Source: an uncultured Thermomicrobiaceae bacterium
GTDB taxonomy: Bacteria > Chloroflexota > Chloroflexia > Thermomicrobiales > Thermomicrobiaceae
Reading direction: 5' to 3'
Assembly (NCBI GenBank): GCA_938082375.1
Contig: CALKCJ010000044.1
Coordinates: forward strand, 22,184 to 86,183
Length of the DNA: 64,000 nucleotides
The translations under genes were made by a program, and so were the position numbers. Below are positions 26,798 to 35,950 of the stretch, piece after piece; the stretch's first letter is position 1; every line of letters begins with the position of its first letter. The notes under the pieces were generated by a model, which did no database searches, was not told the origin of the DNA, and worked only from the letters and a program-made list of their open reading frames with translations.

Positions 26798-28233
26798 ATC
26801 TTAAGGATCTCATACTCAATCTGGCGGTCCCACTGCCGATACTCAGCATCAAGCTGATATAGTTCATCCCATATCAGCTGGCGCAGATCGACGGCGGGTC
26901 TCACACAATAGTGTTCAAACTCCCAGTCAGTCAGATCCCCATGCGGGAAGAGGACTTTCATCATGCCACTGGCAAGAGACTGAATGGCTATCTCATTCCG
27001 CGCATAGGGGCGTACTCCACGAACTCGGATTCTACGTGCACAGTACTGATCAATCTCGAGATCTTCACGTAGTGCAAGGAGCGCATCACCGAAGAAGTCA
27101 GCCTTCAGCCCAACTGAGTTTGCGAAGGCCTCCTTGCTCAGCTTGCGGATACGCCAACCTGGCAAGAGTCCCTTTATACGGTCCAAGAACGCTGTCTCTC
27201 GCATGAAGGAGGGAAGATGTTCCACGAGGGAACTGCTGACAATCGGCTGCTGATTTTCATCGAGCTGGATGTTTGCCAGCAGGACAAAGCTACAATCGCT
27301 CGAGGTCTCATAAAGGCCACCACGCGTTAGCTTCCCATTGGCAAGGTAACCCTTGAGCCCTCCAACAATCTCCTCGGGCTTCTCAAACTTCAGCGTCTGT
27401 ACCTCGTCAAGGACGACGACTGCAAAGCGGGCTAGCAACCCCCATTGTCCGGTTGCGTTGTTCACGAAGAGGACAGCCGGCGTCACGTTTCCGCCGCTCA
27501 CCAAACGTACGCGGGAACTAATGTTCTCAAAGAGGTAACTCTTGCCTGTAGCCTTAGGAGCAAGCTCAATAAGATGCAAGTTCTTTTGGACTAACGGAAG
27601 GAGGCGCACGAGCAAGAGAAGTTGCTCAGGTGCGGTAAAAAACTCGGGTGCATAGCCCATCGAAAGAAGCATTAACCTCAGCCACTCATCGAGTGTAAAT
27701 GCACTTCGCGCCTCCTTATACAGGCGTATATTGACCGTCGCCTGCATCGGGCGGAACGATTGAATTGCGACGCCATCCCCTGTGCTGAGAAGCTCGACCA
27801 CCCCCCACATCCCCTGTCTCAGCAAATCCGGATAGATGGATGGCAACTCGTCAGAAATAGCGGCACTGTCGATCCCGAGCAAACTCAACTTCGCGTAGCG
27901 CGTCCCACGATTCAGGTTAACCTCCACCTGAACTGGGGTGAGTACCTTGATCGTTTCTCCCTGAAGTAGACGGTGCTTAATGACCTGTTGATCGTTCGGC
28001 CCCGGTACGTACTTGGCGGCCCAGTCGCGAACCTTTTGCGCTTCCTCGCTCGTAAGTTCGCCTCGGCCAGGAACCAAGGTATCGAGCAGCCACTCGCCGA
28101 CATACGCAGGCACGCCCCGCTTTTGAAGCTGGCTCGCTGGCAACCGGCGCTTATCAATCACGAGTCCTCGGAAGACCCGCTCAACCTTGTCCGCGAGGGA
28201 CTCGGTGTCCTGTATCACCCGCACACCCGTCAT
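26794..28233 (-). CDS. brxL: BREX protein BrxL (short form)
   Basis: 479 residues. AAA+ ATPase with Walker A APKATGKS at 225-232 in the BrxL context LIELAPKATGKSYLFENIS. SGGNVTPAVLF follows, as does Walker B VVVLDEVQ at 273-280. The N-terminal 200 residues fit the BrxL N-domain. There is no Lon-type (S16) protease Ser/Lys dyad: the protein ends about 200 residues after Walker B. This matches the short BrxL type; other BrxL proteins carry a Lon-like C-terminal domain. BrxL forms ring-shaped DNA-binding ATPase assemblies in BREX. The gene overlaps pglZ upstream and sspA downstream by four bases. Confidence 0.85.
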   Translation of the reverse strand: MTGVRVIQDTESLADKVERVFRGLVIDKRRLPASQLQKRGVPAYVGEWLLDTLVPGRGELTSEEAQKVRDWAAKYVPGPNDQQVIKHRLLQGETIKVLTPVQVEVNLNRGTRYAKLSLLGIDSAAISDELPSIYPDLLRQGMWGVVELLSTGDGVAIQSFRPMQATVNIRLYKEARSAFTLDEWLRLMLLSMGYAPEFFTAPEQLLLLVRLLPLVQKNLHLIELAPKATGKSYLFENISSRVRLVSGGNVTPAVLFVNNATGQWGLLARFAVVVLDEVQTLKFEKPEEIVGGLKGYLANGKLTRGGLYETSSDCSFVLLANIQLDENQQPIVSSSLVEHLPSFMRETAFLDRIKGLLPGWRIRKLSKEAFANSVGLKADFFGDALLALREDLEIDQYCARRIRVRGVRPYARNEIAIQSLASGMMKVLFPHGDLTDWEFEHYCVRPAVDLRQLIWDELYQLDAEYRQWDRQIEYEILKI

Positions 28234-30413
28234 GGCAGGTCCTCCAGGATGGTCGTCTTCTCGTATAGGGCCTCACTACGGATGTCGACATCGGCCACCC
28301 GGCTCGTCCGGCGATCGCCGCTTGGAAGCCGGTAACCAAGTGTGGCCGTTGCGTGCCGGCATGCTTCTGGAGTGGGCCACTCATCGAGTTCTCGCGAGAC
28401 GCTTGCTTGCGTCCGTGCACCGACTTCCTGATCGAGTCGAATCTGCTGTACCTTACCGCTGAGAGATATCTCTACCCATTCAAGGAAGACGGGGAAATCG
28501 TTCTCGTTGATCACCCTGAGCGTGAGTTCGCCAGGCTGACCTGCACGACCAGTACCAAGAACCGAAGTCTTCGGTTCACGAATCATCGCATCGCGAAGCA
28601 GTTCAACCCAAGGCACGAAAAGCTCCTCAGGAAAGAGGCCACCATGTGGAAACCAATCCTCCCCACCACGTCCATCGTTCGTGACAAACGATCGGTCGGA
28701 AAGCACAATGTGATACGTCATGCCCGTTGGAAGATCATAGGATCGGGCGTCGAGGATCGCGATATCATCCTTAAGGAGGAAGCCTTCCTCACGCGTCGAA
28801 AGCTCAGGTGGCCCCCAGGCTGCTCGCCCGTGTGCGAGGCAACCCGGAGGCACCGGAAGCTCGCGCGAAGACTTGCCCAGCAGCCGACCATGATCTGAAG
28901 TCAGCACGATACGCAGCTTAACCTCAGGCGGCACCCGTTCGACGATCTCTCGCAACCAATATGCCACCGAGCTTAGCTGGCTTTCGACATTCGTCAACAG
29001 CTCGTCCCAATCGTGTGACTGGTGATACGTTCGGTCAGGCTCGACGAGACGCCACGCAATGACAGCCCCCGGCGGTGCGCTCCGCAGTGCATTGATCACT
29101 GCCGACATGCGGCTCACGACATCACCAGCATGCTCATCGAATTGGGTCTGATCTGGTGGCAATCCGCGGAGCAGTGCGTCCTTCGCAAACTCGGTAACCG
29201 TCGGTATCGGCGCCAAGACCACATCTTCCGCGAGAACCATGAGCCGGTCTGATGCAAGGCGAATTCGCTGGAGCAAATAACGAAGATCACGCATCCCTAA
29301 CCCATCGAAGACGACAAGCAAGGTAACGGGACCTGCGCGTTCACTCCTAAGCTTGCTGACACGAGCCCAACCGAACCAATTAATTCCAGCTTCACTGCTT
29401 CGCAAGGAATGATAGAGGCGGAGATACCATTCACCGAACTTCTGACCGATCTCCCTTGCCCGCTTCAGCACCTCTGGATCTTGAGAAATGACCGTCCATT
29501 CTCGCCAAGGCAGGTAGCTGTCCCGAAACCAGTCAGGAACAAGCTCAAAGCTTTCAGGCGGAAAACCCGGGTCAGGTGGCGGGCAGAGCCGTTGCAGCTC
29601 GTCTACGTCCTTTATGGGTAGATAACGTCGAAGAACCTCGAATTTCTCGCGGTTCAGATGCTTCGGATGCGCACGGAAATGCGCTGCTGCCTCTTGGGCA
29701 AGGAGATTCCACGCTTCGGGCCGCAAACCATACCGAGCCCACTTATCGAAGGCCTGTCCATCGCTCTCGATGAGGCGCTTGCGGATCCTCTCGATGAGTG
29801 CACGCGCTACCTCTGTAGGCATCGGCGACAGCGAGAACTCCATCCAGAACGAGAGATGTGCCGGATTTGCAAACCCGCACGCTTCTTCGAGAACGCCGAG
29901 CGCCTTCTCGCGTGTCACCGCCTCATAGCAGCGGGCTGTAAGGCCTTCAGTCTTAGCGCGCCACTGCGCAGCGACCGAGCCCGCGAGCACACTCTCGGCA
30001 TCGTGTGGATCATGAACGATCAACCAGTACAGCCAGCGAATCGCGTGGTCCCGACTCGGCTCCTGCAGCCAGAGATCACCGCCCCAGAGCGCATCGGCGA
30101 GAACTCGGGGGTCGAGTGGCCTTGGGAGATCCCATACTCTTGCACCAAGTCGCTCAGCGATTTCTTGGGCCTGCCTCTCCGTCATGCCCCGGCACACCTC
30201 TTGGAGCTCATCGCCCGGCGCCCGAACGTCACGTATATCCCACTTGCGGGCATCTGCAACCGCCCTAGCCCACTCACAGAGTTTGCGTCCGCGTACCAGC
30301 AGTGTCGTACTCGATGAGACCGCGTGCAAGAAGGACACATCGTCCTCAATCAGGCAGGCGTCTGGCCTAGAGGGATATTGAGAATGCTCGTCGAGCCAGA
30401 CAAGCCGTGTCAT
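28230..30413 (-). CDS. pglZ: BREX protein PglZ (alkaline-phosphatase superfamily)
   Basis: 727 residues. The PglZ domain occupies about 360-620, with metal-binding D370 in LLVVFDGLGMRDL, the likely nucleophile region PIPTVTEFAKDALLRG (404-407 PTVT), and metal ligands D507/H508 in IVLTSDHGR. A conserved HGGLFPEELFVPWV closes the domain. The N-terminal half is helical and has no catalytic motif. PglZ is the universal BREX marker and is a metal-dependent hydrolase whose precise role in defence is not settled. Its ATG overlaps the stop of the brxC-like gene. Confidence 0.9.
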   Translation of the reverse strand: MTRLVWLDEHSQYPSRPDACLIEDDVSFLHAVSSSTTLLVRGRKLCEWARAVADARKWDIRDVRAPGDELQEVCRGMTERQAQEIAERLGARVWDLPRPLDPRVLADALWGGDLWLQEPSRDHAIRWLYWLIVHDPHDAESVLAGSVAAQWRAKTEGLTARCYEAVTREKALGVLEEACGFANPAHLSFWMEFSLSPMPTEVARALIERIRKRLIESDGQAFDKWARYGLRPEAWNLLAQEAAAHFRAHPKHLNREKFEVLRRYLPIKDVDELQRLCPPPDPGFPPESFELVPDWFRDSYLPWREWTVISQDPEVLKRAREIGQKFGEWYLRLYHSLRSSEAGINWFGWARVSKLRSERAGPVTLLVVFDGLGMRDLRYLLQRIRLASDRLMVLAEDVVLAPIPTVTEFAKDALLRGLPPDQTQFDEHAGDVVSRMSAVINALRSAPPGAVIAWRLVEPDRTYHQSHDWDELLTNVESQLSSVAYWLREIVERVPPEVKLRIVLTSDHGRLLGKSSRELPVPPGCLAHGRAAWGPPELSTREEGFLLKDDIAILDARSYDLPTGMTYHIVLSDRSFVTNDGRGGEDWFPHGGLFPEELFVPWVELLRDAMIREPKTSVLGTGRAGQPGELTLRVINENDFPVFLEWVEISLSGKVQQIRLDQEVGARTQASVSRELDEWPTPEACRHATATLGYRLPSGDRRTSRVADVDIRSEALYEKTTILEDLP

Positions 30414-33400
30414 GGTTGCGCGACGCCTCCAACAAGCTGCATCAGCCGATCCAGAAGCGCACGCCGCCGCTGCGGATCACGAATCCGCTGGAAGTAGTGT
30501 TCGACTTGTCGCTCTGCGTCCTCCTCGAGCGCCTGCTCAACACGTCGTCGTAGCTCAGCGAGGCGAGGGGATTGGTCAGGAGGGAGGAATGGCGGTGGAC
30601 GATCAACCACGTCCTTTAGCGCCAGTAACTCCTCGGGGCGGCTGAGCCGGCCTTCTAGCTTCGTTAGCCAGTCAAGCGCTGCTTGCACCCGCTTGTTGGC
30701 TTGCTCCTGGATATGCTTGATCGCGTTTTCTATGGCTGTTCGTTGGACCTCACTGAGCTCGGCGAATGTGACGCCGAGCTCGCGAAGACGCCGACAGCCC
30801 TCGTCGACATCCTCAGGTCGTTCGAGCGGCCGACTTCGCAGATTGGCTACCTCAGTGAACAGCTGCTCGAGGCTCTCGGCCCGCGTAAGTATCCCTTCAA
30901 TCACTTGTGCCTCAGGAGTCTCCTCGAAGAGGCGGCGCTCTTGCAACAAGCGATCGCGCACTTGTCGGACACTCGGGACCTCAGCAGCCTGCTGGAGCTG
31001 CTGCTGAAGTTGGCCAATAAGATGCTCTAGTGTGGTAATCCGCGCACTGATCTCTTGGCGCTTGGACTTCCATTCCTCCTTGACCGTCCCTGTTTGTGGC
31101 TGCATCGACTCGAGCTTCTCGCGATAGCGACGAAGCGTCGCGAGATCGGTGCTCGGACGCACAGTCATCGCGGCCATCTCTGCCTGGATAGCTCGATCAT
31201 GCTCGCGAGCCCGCTCGTCCTGCTCTAATCGCTCGCGAACGGTAGCCAAGCGCTGGATCGCCGATCCTACTTCGGTCGCTAACCCATCGAGACCTCGGCT
31301 TTGGAGCTTCTCGCGAAGCGTCGTGAGAGCCGCTGCATGCCGATTATAATCTGCCAATACCGTTAGCTGCTCGTACTGTGAATAGATACTCCTGGTGAGC
31401 TTCTGGATGTGAGCTAGCAGCAACGCACTGAGGTGCTGTTTCGACGGGCCACTTGCCTGCACAAAGCCGTTATAATCACCGAGTCGTCCGCGCCGTTCCC
31501 ACCCTTCAAGTAGCTTGTCGAGGTCTTCACTGGTAAGGGCCAGTTGCTGAAGCTCGTGGATCTGGCGGTCATACTCCCGTGCAGCGGCGAGTTCCTTCTC
31601 CAGACGTGCCTTCGCCGTGGCGAAGTCGCGATATTGATCACCGTCCAACTCCAGGTTCTCAAGTGCGCTCTGCAACGTCTGGATATCCTGCTCTGCCTGT
31701 TGCTGCGAGATTGCCTCGCGCCGAGCGATGCGCTCTACAATCTCGCGTGCCTTGCTCTCGAGTTCCGATGGATTTCGCCTCGTGATCGTCGAGCGCGCGA
31801 GCTTCGCGATGACGTCCTGAGGTCTGGCCAGTCCTCTGCTTCCGCCTTCAAACAGCGTCTCGAGTGCGCGAAGTTGGCCGTCTACGCTGAGATCCAACTC
31901 TCTGCGGTTGTATCCACACCAGGCACTAAATAGCAGCGTTAGCGTCTGAGAGTCGTATCCATAGGGCGGGTTCAAGAGCTCGACAAGAATTCCCTTAAGC
32001 TGGACTCCCTTTGCTCCGCGCTGAATCCGCTCCTCCAAGAGCTGCCAACCATGGGTAATCGGGCTAGTTGATGGTGGAGGCTGAATCGAGTGCGAGTCTG
32101 TCAGAAGTTTCCATTTCCCAGATAATGCGAGGAACCTGTCTATAAGGTCTTTAGCGACCGGATCCAAGCGCAGGGTCGAGTAGGCCGTCACAAGGCCATC
32201 TTTGGACAGCGCATGCGCAACCACCGATACCGCTTTTGTCAGTTTCGAGCTTTGGGCACCATATTGGGTGAAGAATTCACGCGGACCGCTGTAATAGGCT
32301 CGGTCGAAGAGTTCCCGCATGAGCTGATCTAATGATGGGACTCGTGAGAAAGCTATGAGGCTACGAAATCGTTCGGGCATAATCGGGTCAGATATACGCT
32401 CGAGATTCTTCAGAATTCTCGATGCCTGCTGTGCCTCATTCCTTCGCATGGCTTCATAAGCGTCTGGTCCGCATTCCTGAATCTCACTGTGGGTAAATTC
32501 TAGTAGAGCAGCAAGTCGTTTCAGCGAGTTCAGAAGCTCAGGGCTTGGCTGCCGAGGTCGCATCAGTACCACGGGCAAGTTGGGATATCCCACAGCTTTA
32601 GCCACTGTATCGAGAAGTTGATGCCCCTGCTCTCGAAAGTATCGTACGTCCTCTTCCGTCTCTACTAAGGGCCAGATGACTAAGCCGCGAGCGCTGATCG
32701 GTGCTCCAGGCTGCGCAAGGATGCCCTGCACGAGTCCTCGAACGACACTTTCGGAGAACTCGCTTCGGACCACAAACGCATGTCTAGCCTGCCAATCCTG
32801 TGGAGAACCCCAGGGGATGCTCACAGTAATCGAGCTAATCGCTCCTTGTTCCCCAAGGTCATTCACCACCTTCCGCAATGTCCTCCCCTCCAAGGCCAAC
32901 TTCACCAGCTTGTCCCGAATCAAGGGCTCAACTTTGATCGGGCCGCGACTTCCCCAGAACAGGTAGCGATTATCGGCCGCATCGTGTCGCAGCACCAATC
33001 GCCGCACGAGTTCCTCGAGTGCCTCCTTGACCCGTCGATGGTCGAGCCCACAGAATTGAGCGATCACTCTGGCTGGATCGGCTGACTTCGTGGGCACATC
33101 GCCGACCTGCAGGAGAAGGACTGCTTTGAGCACCGTCTTGAGAATCGGATCGGCGTCCGGTCCTACATCCTGAATGGCTTGACGGTAATCCTCTCGAGCG
33201 CGATCGGGTAGCATGTCTTCGAACCAATCGACGAGCTCGATCGGCAGTATCCAGTTCACTTGGCCATCATCGCGGAAGACCGGCTCAGATTGCTTTGCAC
33301 GCACGCGTTCGAAGAGAAAGCGGAGCACCGAGCGGGGCTGCGTCGGCTGACCGTAACTGATCGACGAGAACAGCGCCGTCGTCGCTGGGTGCAGAGGGAA

Positions 33401-34618
33401 GCAACCCTGTACAACCTTGTCGCGGAACTGGTCTGGAGACCAGCGCAGCCCCTCGATGTATCGTCGCTTGAAGATGCCGAGGGTGAGACTAATTGCTTCG
33501 TCTACCTGCCTCCGGAACTCAGGCTGTAGGCTCAAATTACGCCAGACACCCTCATCCTGGGAGAGATAAGAGTCGACTACCTCTTCCAGAACAGACTTCA
33601 ACGTGAACCGTTGATCCAGCCGATCAAGCTCCTTCTGGACACTTGTCAGCTTCGACTCGTACGCGCCTGACTGTTCTACCACAGTGCGTGGGTCATGTTG
33701 GGCAAATGCCACGAAGGTCACCCGCCCTCGGTGTCGCTCAACGCCACTCAGCAAGTCCTGGAGGGGAGCTCCTTCGCCGACCAAGTCGCCGCGGGCATAG
33801 TTATGCACGAACGTGCTGAACTCATCGAACAGAATCAGCGCTCCAGCGAACGGCTTGCCTTCTCCAGCCAACTCATCAGCTGTCCACTCGACCATCTCAC
33901 GAAGGCTCGACTCTCCAAAGGACGGATACACGCCATACAGAAATTTGAAGAGTTCCCGACAGGGGCCATACGCCGTCATGCTCCGATCTCGAACTTGCCC
34001 CTCAAGTACCGCGAGATCGAGCCCGTATTGGCGGAGAAACTCATCCGCTTCTGCACGGCGCTCCTCCTTCGCTCGCCGCAGGAATTCCTCGGCATCGGAG
34101 AACCACCACCGTGGGCGGGTATTTCTCGTAGCCTCGTGTGCCTGCAAGGCTGCCTCGAGCGCACGCCCGAACTTCGACGAGAGATAGATCGGCGGCTCAT
34201 CACCGCGGAGCAGGACTATCAGGAAAGGCTTTCGGCTGGCTCTGAAGCTCTCAAATCTTTGCATCTGAGAACTGTTGCCAAGGACGTGTCGAAGCTGACT
34301 CAGTATGGCTTTATACGCTGGGCAATCCGTTGGCTGCCCGAAGTAATTGGCGGCCGCCACGGCAAAGTGACTCTTGCCGTGGCCGTAGTTCGCGATGACT
34401 ACGAGGCGGTTAGAGGTAGAACCAGGAATGAAGGTCTCACACAGCGTCCACAGCAGCTCCACGGAACCCAGCTCATAGCCCTGCTCGCTGCTGGTGAAGA
34501 TGTAGCTCTTCGCCAACTGCAGGTTGCGCTCTTCGTCCCAATACGAGTCGAGTTGGACGTCCGGATGGAAGTCCCCATGCACGTTGATTCGAACCAGGTC
34601 ACCAATGCGCGTCATCAT
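30410..34618 (-). CDS. brxC: BREX ATPase BrxC/PglY-like
   Basis: 1402 residues. Walker A is ANYGHGKSH at about 76-84 and Walker B ALILFDEFSTFV near 260. The GHGKSH loop and great length are as in BrxC/PglY. A winged-helix-like middle follows (about 540-640); from about 960 the protein is almost continuous charged coiled coil (for example EKELAAAREYDRQIHELQQL) to the C-terminus. In BREX this ATPase is essential and is thought to act on DNA with the other Brx proteins. ATG 34616-34618 follows GGGAGGGAG; an adjacent ATG at 34615 is equivalent. The start overlaps the 167-aa gene by 20 bases. Confidence 0.85.
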   Translation of the reverse strand: MMTRIGDLVRINVHGDFHPDVQLDSYWDEERNLQLAKSYIFTSSEQGYELGSVELLWTLCETFIPGSTSNRLVVIANYGHGKSHFAVAAANYFGQPTDCPAYKAILSQLRHVLGNSSQMQRFESFRASRKPFLIVLLRGDEPPIYLSSKFGRALEAALQAHEATRNTRPRWWFSDAEEFLRRAKEERRAEADEFLRQYGLDLAVLEGQVRDRSMTAYGPCRELFKFLYGVYPSFGESSLREMVEWTADELAGEGKPFAGALILFDEFSTFVHNYARGDLVGEGAPLQDLLSGVERHRGRVTFVAFAQHDPRTVVEQSGAYESKLTSVQKELDRLDQRFTLKSVLEEVVDSYLSQDEGVWRNLSLQPEFRRQVDEAISLTLGIFKRRYIEGLRWSPDQFRDKVVQGCFPLHPATTALFSSISYGQPTQPRSVLRFLFERVRAKQSEPVFRDDGQVNWILPIELVDWFEDMLPDRAREDYRQAIQDVGPDADPILKTVLKAVLLLQVGDVPTKSADPARVIAQFCGLDHRRVKEALEELVRRLVLRHDAADNRYLFWGSRGPIKVEPLIRDKLVKLALEGRTLRKVVNDLGEQGAISSITVSIPWGSPQDWQARHAFVVRSEFSESVVRGLVQGILAQPGAPISARGLVIWPLVETEEDVRYFREQGHQLLDTVAKAVGYPNLPVVLMRPRQPSPELLNSLKRLAALLEFTHSEIQECGPDAYEAMRRNEAQQASRILKNLERISDPIMPERFRSLIAFSRVPSLDQLMRELFDRAYYSGPREFFTQYGAQSSKLTKAVSVVAHALSKDGLVTAYSTLRLDPVAKDLIDRFLALSGKWKLLTDSHSIQPPPSTSPITHGWQLLEERIQRGAKGVQLKGILVELLNPPYGYDSQTLTLLFSAWCGYNRRELDLSVDGQLRALETLFEGGSRGLARPQDVIAKLARSTITRRNPSELESKAREIVERIARREAISQQQAEQDIQTLQSALENLELDGDQYRDFATAKARLEKELAAAREYDRQIHELQQLALTSEDLDKLLEGWERRGRLGDYNGFVQASGPSKQHLSALLLAHIQKLTRSIYSQYEQLTVLADYNRHAAALTTLREKLQSRGLDGLATEVGSAIQRLATVRERLEQDERAREHDRAIQAEMAAMTVRPSTDLATLRRYREKLESMQPQTGTVKEEWKSKRQEISARITTLEHLIGQLQQQLQQAAEVPSVRQVRDRLLQERRLFEETPEAQVIEGILTRAESLEQLFTEVANLRSRPLERPEDVDEGCRRLRELGVTFAELSEVQRTAIENAIKHIQEQANKRVQAALDWLTKLEGRLSRPEELLALKDVVDRPPPFLPPDQSPRLAELRRRVEQALEEDAERQVEHYFQRIRDPQRRRALLDRLMQLVGGVAQP

Positions 34619-35102
34619 TGTCGCTCCCTCCCGGGCCATTGTCGGAAATGTCAGCGACCCTACCAGCCTGTTGCCAGCGGCCTCGCTGTGTCATCGGAAA
34701 GAGGTGGAAGGCATCCCGTGGTAGAACGAGGATCAGGGCGTTCCGCCGGCGCTTAAATGAGTCAAAGAGAAACATCCACACAGCGTCGCGCTCATGCGGG
34801 CTGAGACGAGCCAAGGGGATATCGGCGTTGGCTAGCAGGATGCATCCCGTGGGGGCATCCTGATTCGCGATCGATTCTAGATCAAGAAGGACTTGGTCCC
34901 GATCCAGGCCGATAAAGCGCTGCTCAGGCTTGATTCGTTCCAATTTCCACATAAGGTAGTCGACATAGTCGATCCCGTGCTGTGCGGCGATATCCGGGCC
35001 GCGAGCGAGCTCGTCCACCGGCACGAGCGCCACCGCGGTGCGTACCAGGAGCGATGTCTGACGAAGCTGGTGGACGACGTGCCAGAGGCTAGTGGATGGC
35101 AT
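34599..35102 (-). CDS. Unknown 167-aa protein of the Ssp/BREX operon
   Basis: Not recognised. The layout resembles a small P-loop-like fold without a Walker A loop: TAVALVPVDELARG early, a Walker-B-like hydrophobic strand GCILLANADIPL near 95-106, and RRNALILVLPRDAFHLF near 120-136. BREX-3 systems encode a small P-loop protein (BrxF) next to brxC, and this could be a degenerate relative, but I see no decisive motif. The ATG at 35102 lies inside the end of the upstream gene (14-base overlap), with CTGGAG 8 bases before it. The frame is open upstream to 35237, but that part is antisense-like shadow. Confidence 0.65.
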   Translation of the reverse strand: MPSTSLWHVVHQLRQTSLLVRTAVALVPVDELARGPDIAAQHGIDYVDYLMWKLERIKPEQRFIGLDRDQVLLDLESIANQDAPTGCILLANADIPLARLSPHERDAVWMFLFDSFKRRRNALILVLPRDAFHLFPMTQRGRWQQAGRVADISDNGPGGSDNDDAHW

Positions 35103-35925
35103 AAGCGCGCTCCAGGATCGAGCGAGGGGCATCTGGACCCCACTTGCGTACAAGTTGATATGGGGGTGCCACACGATAGAGGTCGATGAGATTCTCCTGG
35201 CGCAGAGCGACAAGGAGATTTTCAACCATTGGAGCATCGAGGAGGAAAATGCTCGGAAGACTACCAGGCTCGAAGAGATCTGACAGGTTCACTGTGGCGC
35301 GATCACCCCATTGATGGGTCCAATAGTCGACGAGCGCGTACGCGAAGGCCCACACCGGCACTGGCTCAGGTTGAGTGACAGCAAACTGCCCACTCCCTAC
35401 CTTCCTGAGGAGACGTAGTTGATGGAGTCCTTCCGTCTTTGCGTATGATCCGATGAAAACGGTCGCTGCGCTTCGTATCGTGCGCTCTCTAAGTTGCTTT
35501 CCCTCGCGGTCCCGGAGTGCCTGCGCGATCTTCTCGGCAAGGTCGCGAGGAGTGATTTGCTGACCAACGCGCAGGACACGCGTGACCAGATAATGCCAAA
35601 ACCATGGCCCCGGACCATGCGGCGCACTCAGATGATAGTGCATTAGCCACTGTGTAGTTAGTGTGGAAAGGCTAGAATCTTTACTGCTGACAATATTACC
35701 GAAGATAGTAAATTGCCCATCCTCATCAATTAGGCCAGATCTGTACACATAGCGACGATATGCTTCAACCTGTATAGTACCCAAATTTGTAGATCTTCGA
35801 AGATTATCGGACGATATCGTGTTACCTTCCATTAGGGCTTGGATTACTTCCCAAAGAGCAGCTCGACGAAGTGCAAACGTGCGATGGAAGGATATGCCGA
35901 AATGATCAACTTTATCGGCCCGCAT
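35089..35925 (-). CDS. DUF4007-like protein, second copy
   Basis: 278 residues. The pattern F-x-H-x-TF-x2-R (FGISFHRTFALRR) near residue 9 and the later DSSLSTLTTQWLMHYHLS ... PWFWHYL parallel the first DUF4007 protein in this operon (GFSGHQTFPFR; SLWLLHWLLVS). A helix-turn-helix-like segment lies between (SSDNLRRSTNLGTIQVEAY). DUF4007 is the family of SspB, the nickase of the SspABCD phosphorothioation system. This copy lacks the LGVGKNMV segment of the first, suggesting a divergent DNA-binding or adaptor role. AGGAGGGG precedes the ATG at 35925; 25 bases separate it from the sspD-like gene. Confidence 0.7.
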   Translation of the reverse strand: MRADKVDHFGISFHRTFALRRAALWEVIQALMEGNTISSDNLRRSTNLGTIQVEAYRRYVYRSGLIDEDGQFTIFGNIVSSKDSSLSTLTTQWLMHYHLSAPHGPGPWFWHYLVTRVLRVGQQITPRDLAEKIAQALRDREGKQLRERTIRSAATVFIGSYAKTEGLHQLRLLRKVGSGQFAVTQPEPVPVWAFAYALVDYWTHQWGDRATVNLSDLFEPGSLPSIFLLDAPMVENLLVALRQENLIDLYRVAPPYQLVRKWGPDAPRSILERAYAIH

Positions 35926-35950
35926 ATCCCCTCCTCTTGCTGGTCCTCGT

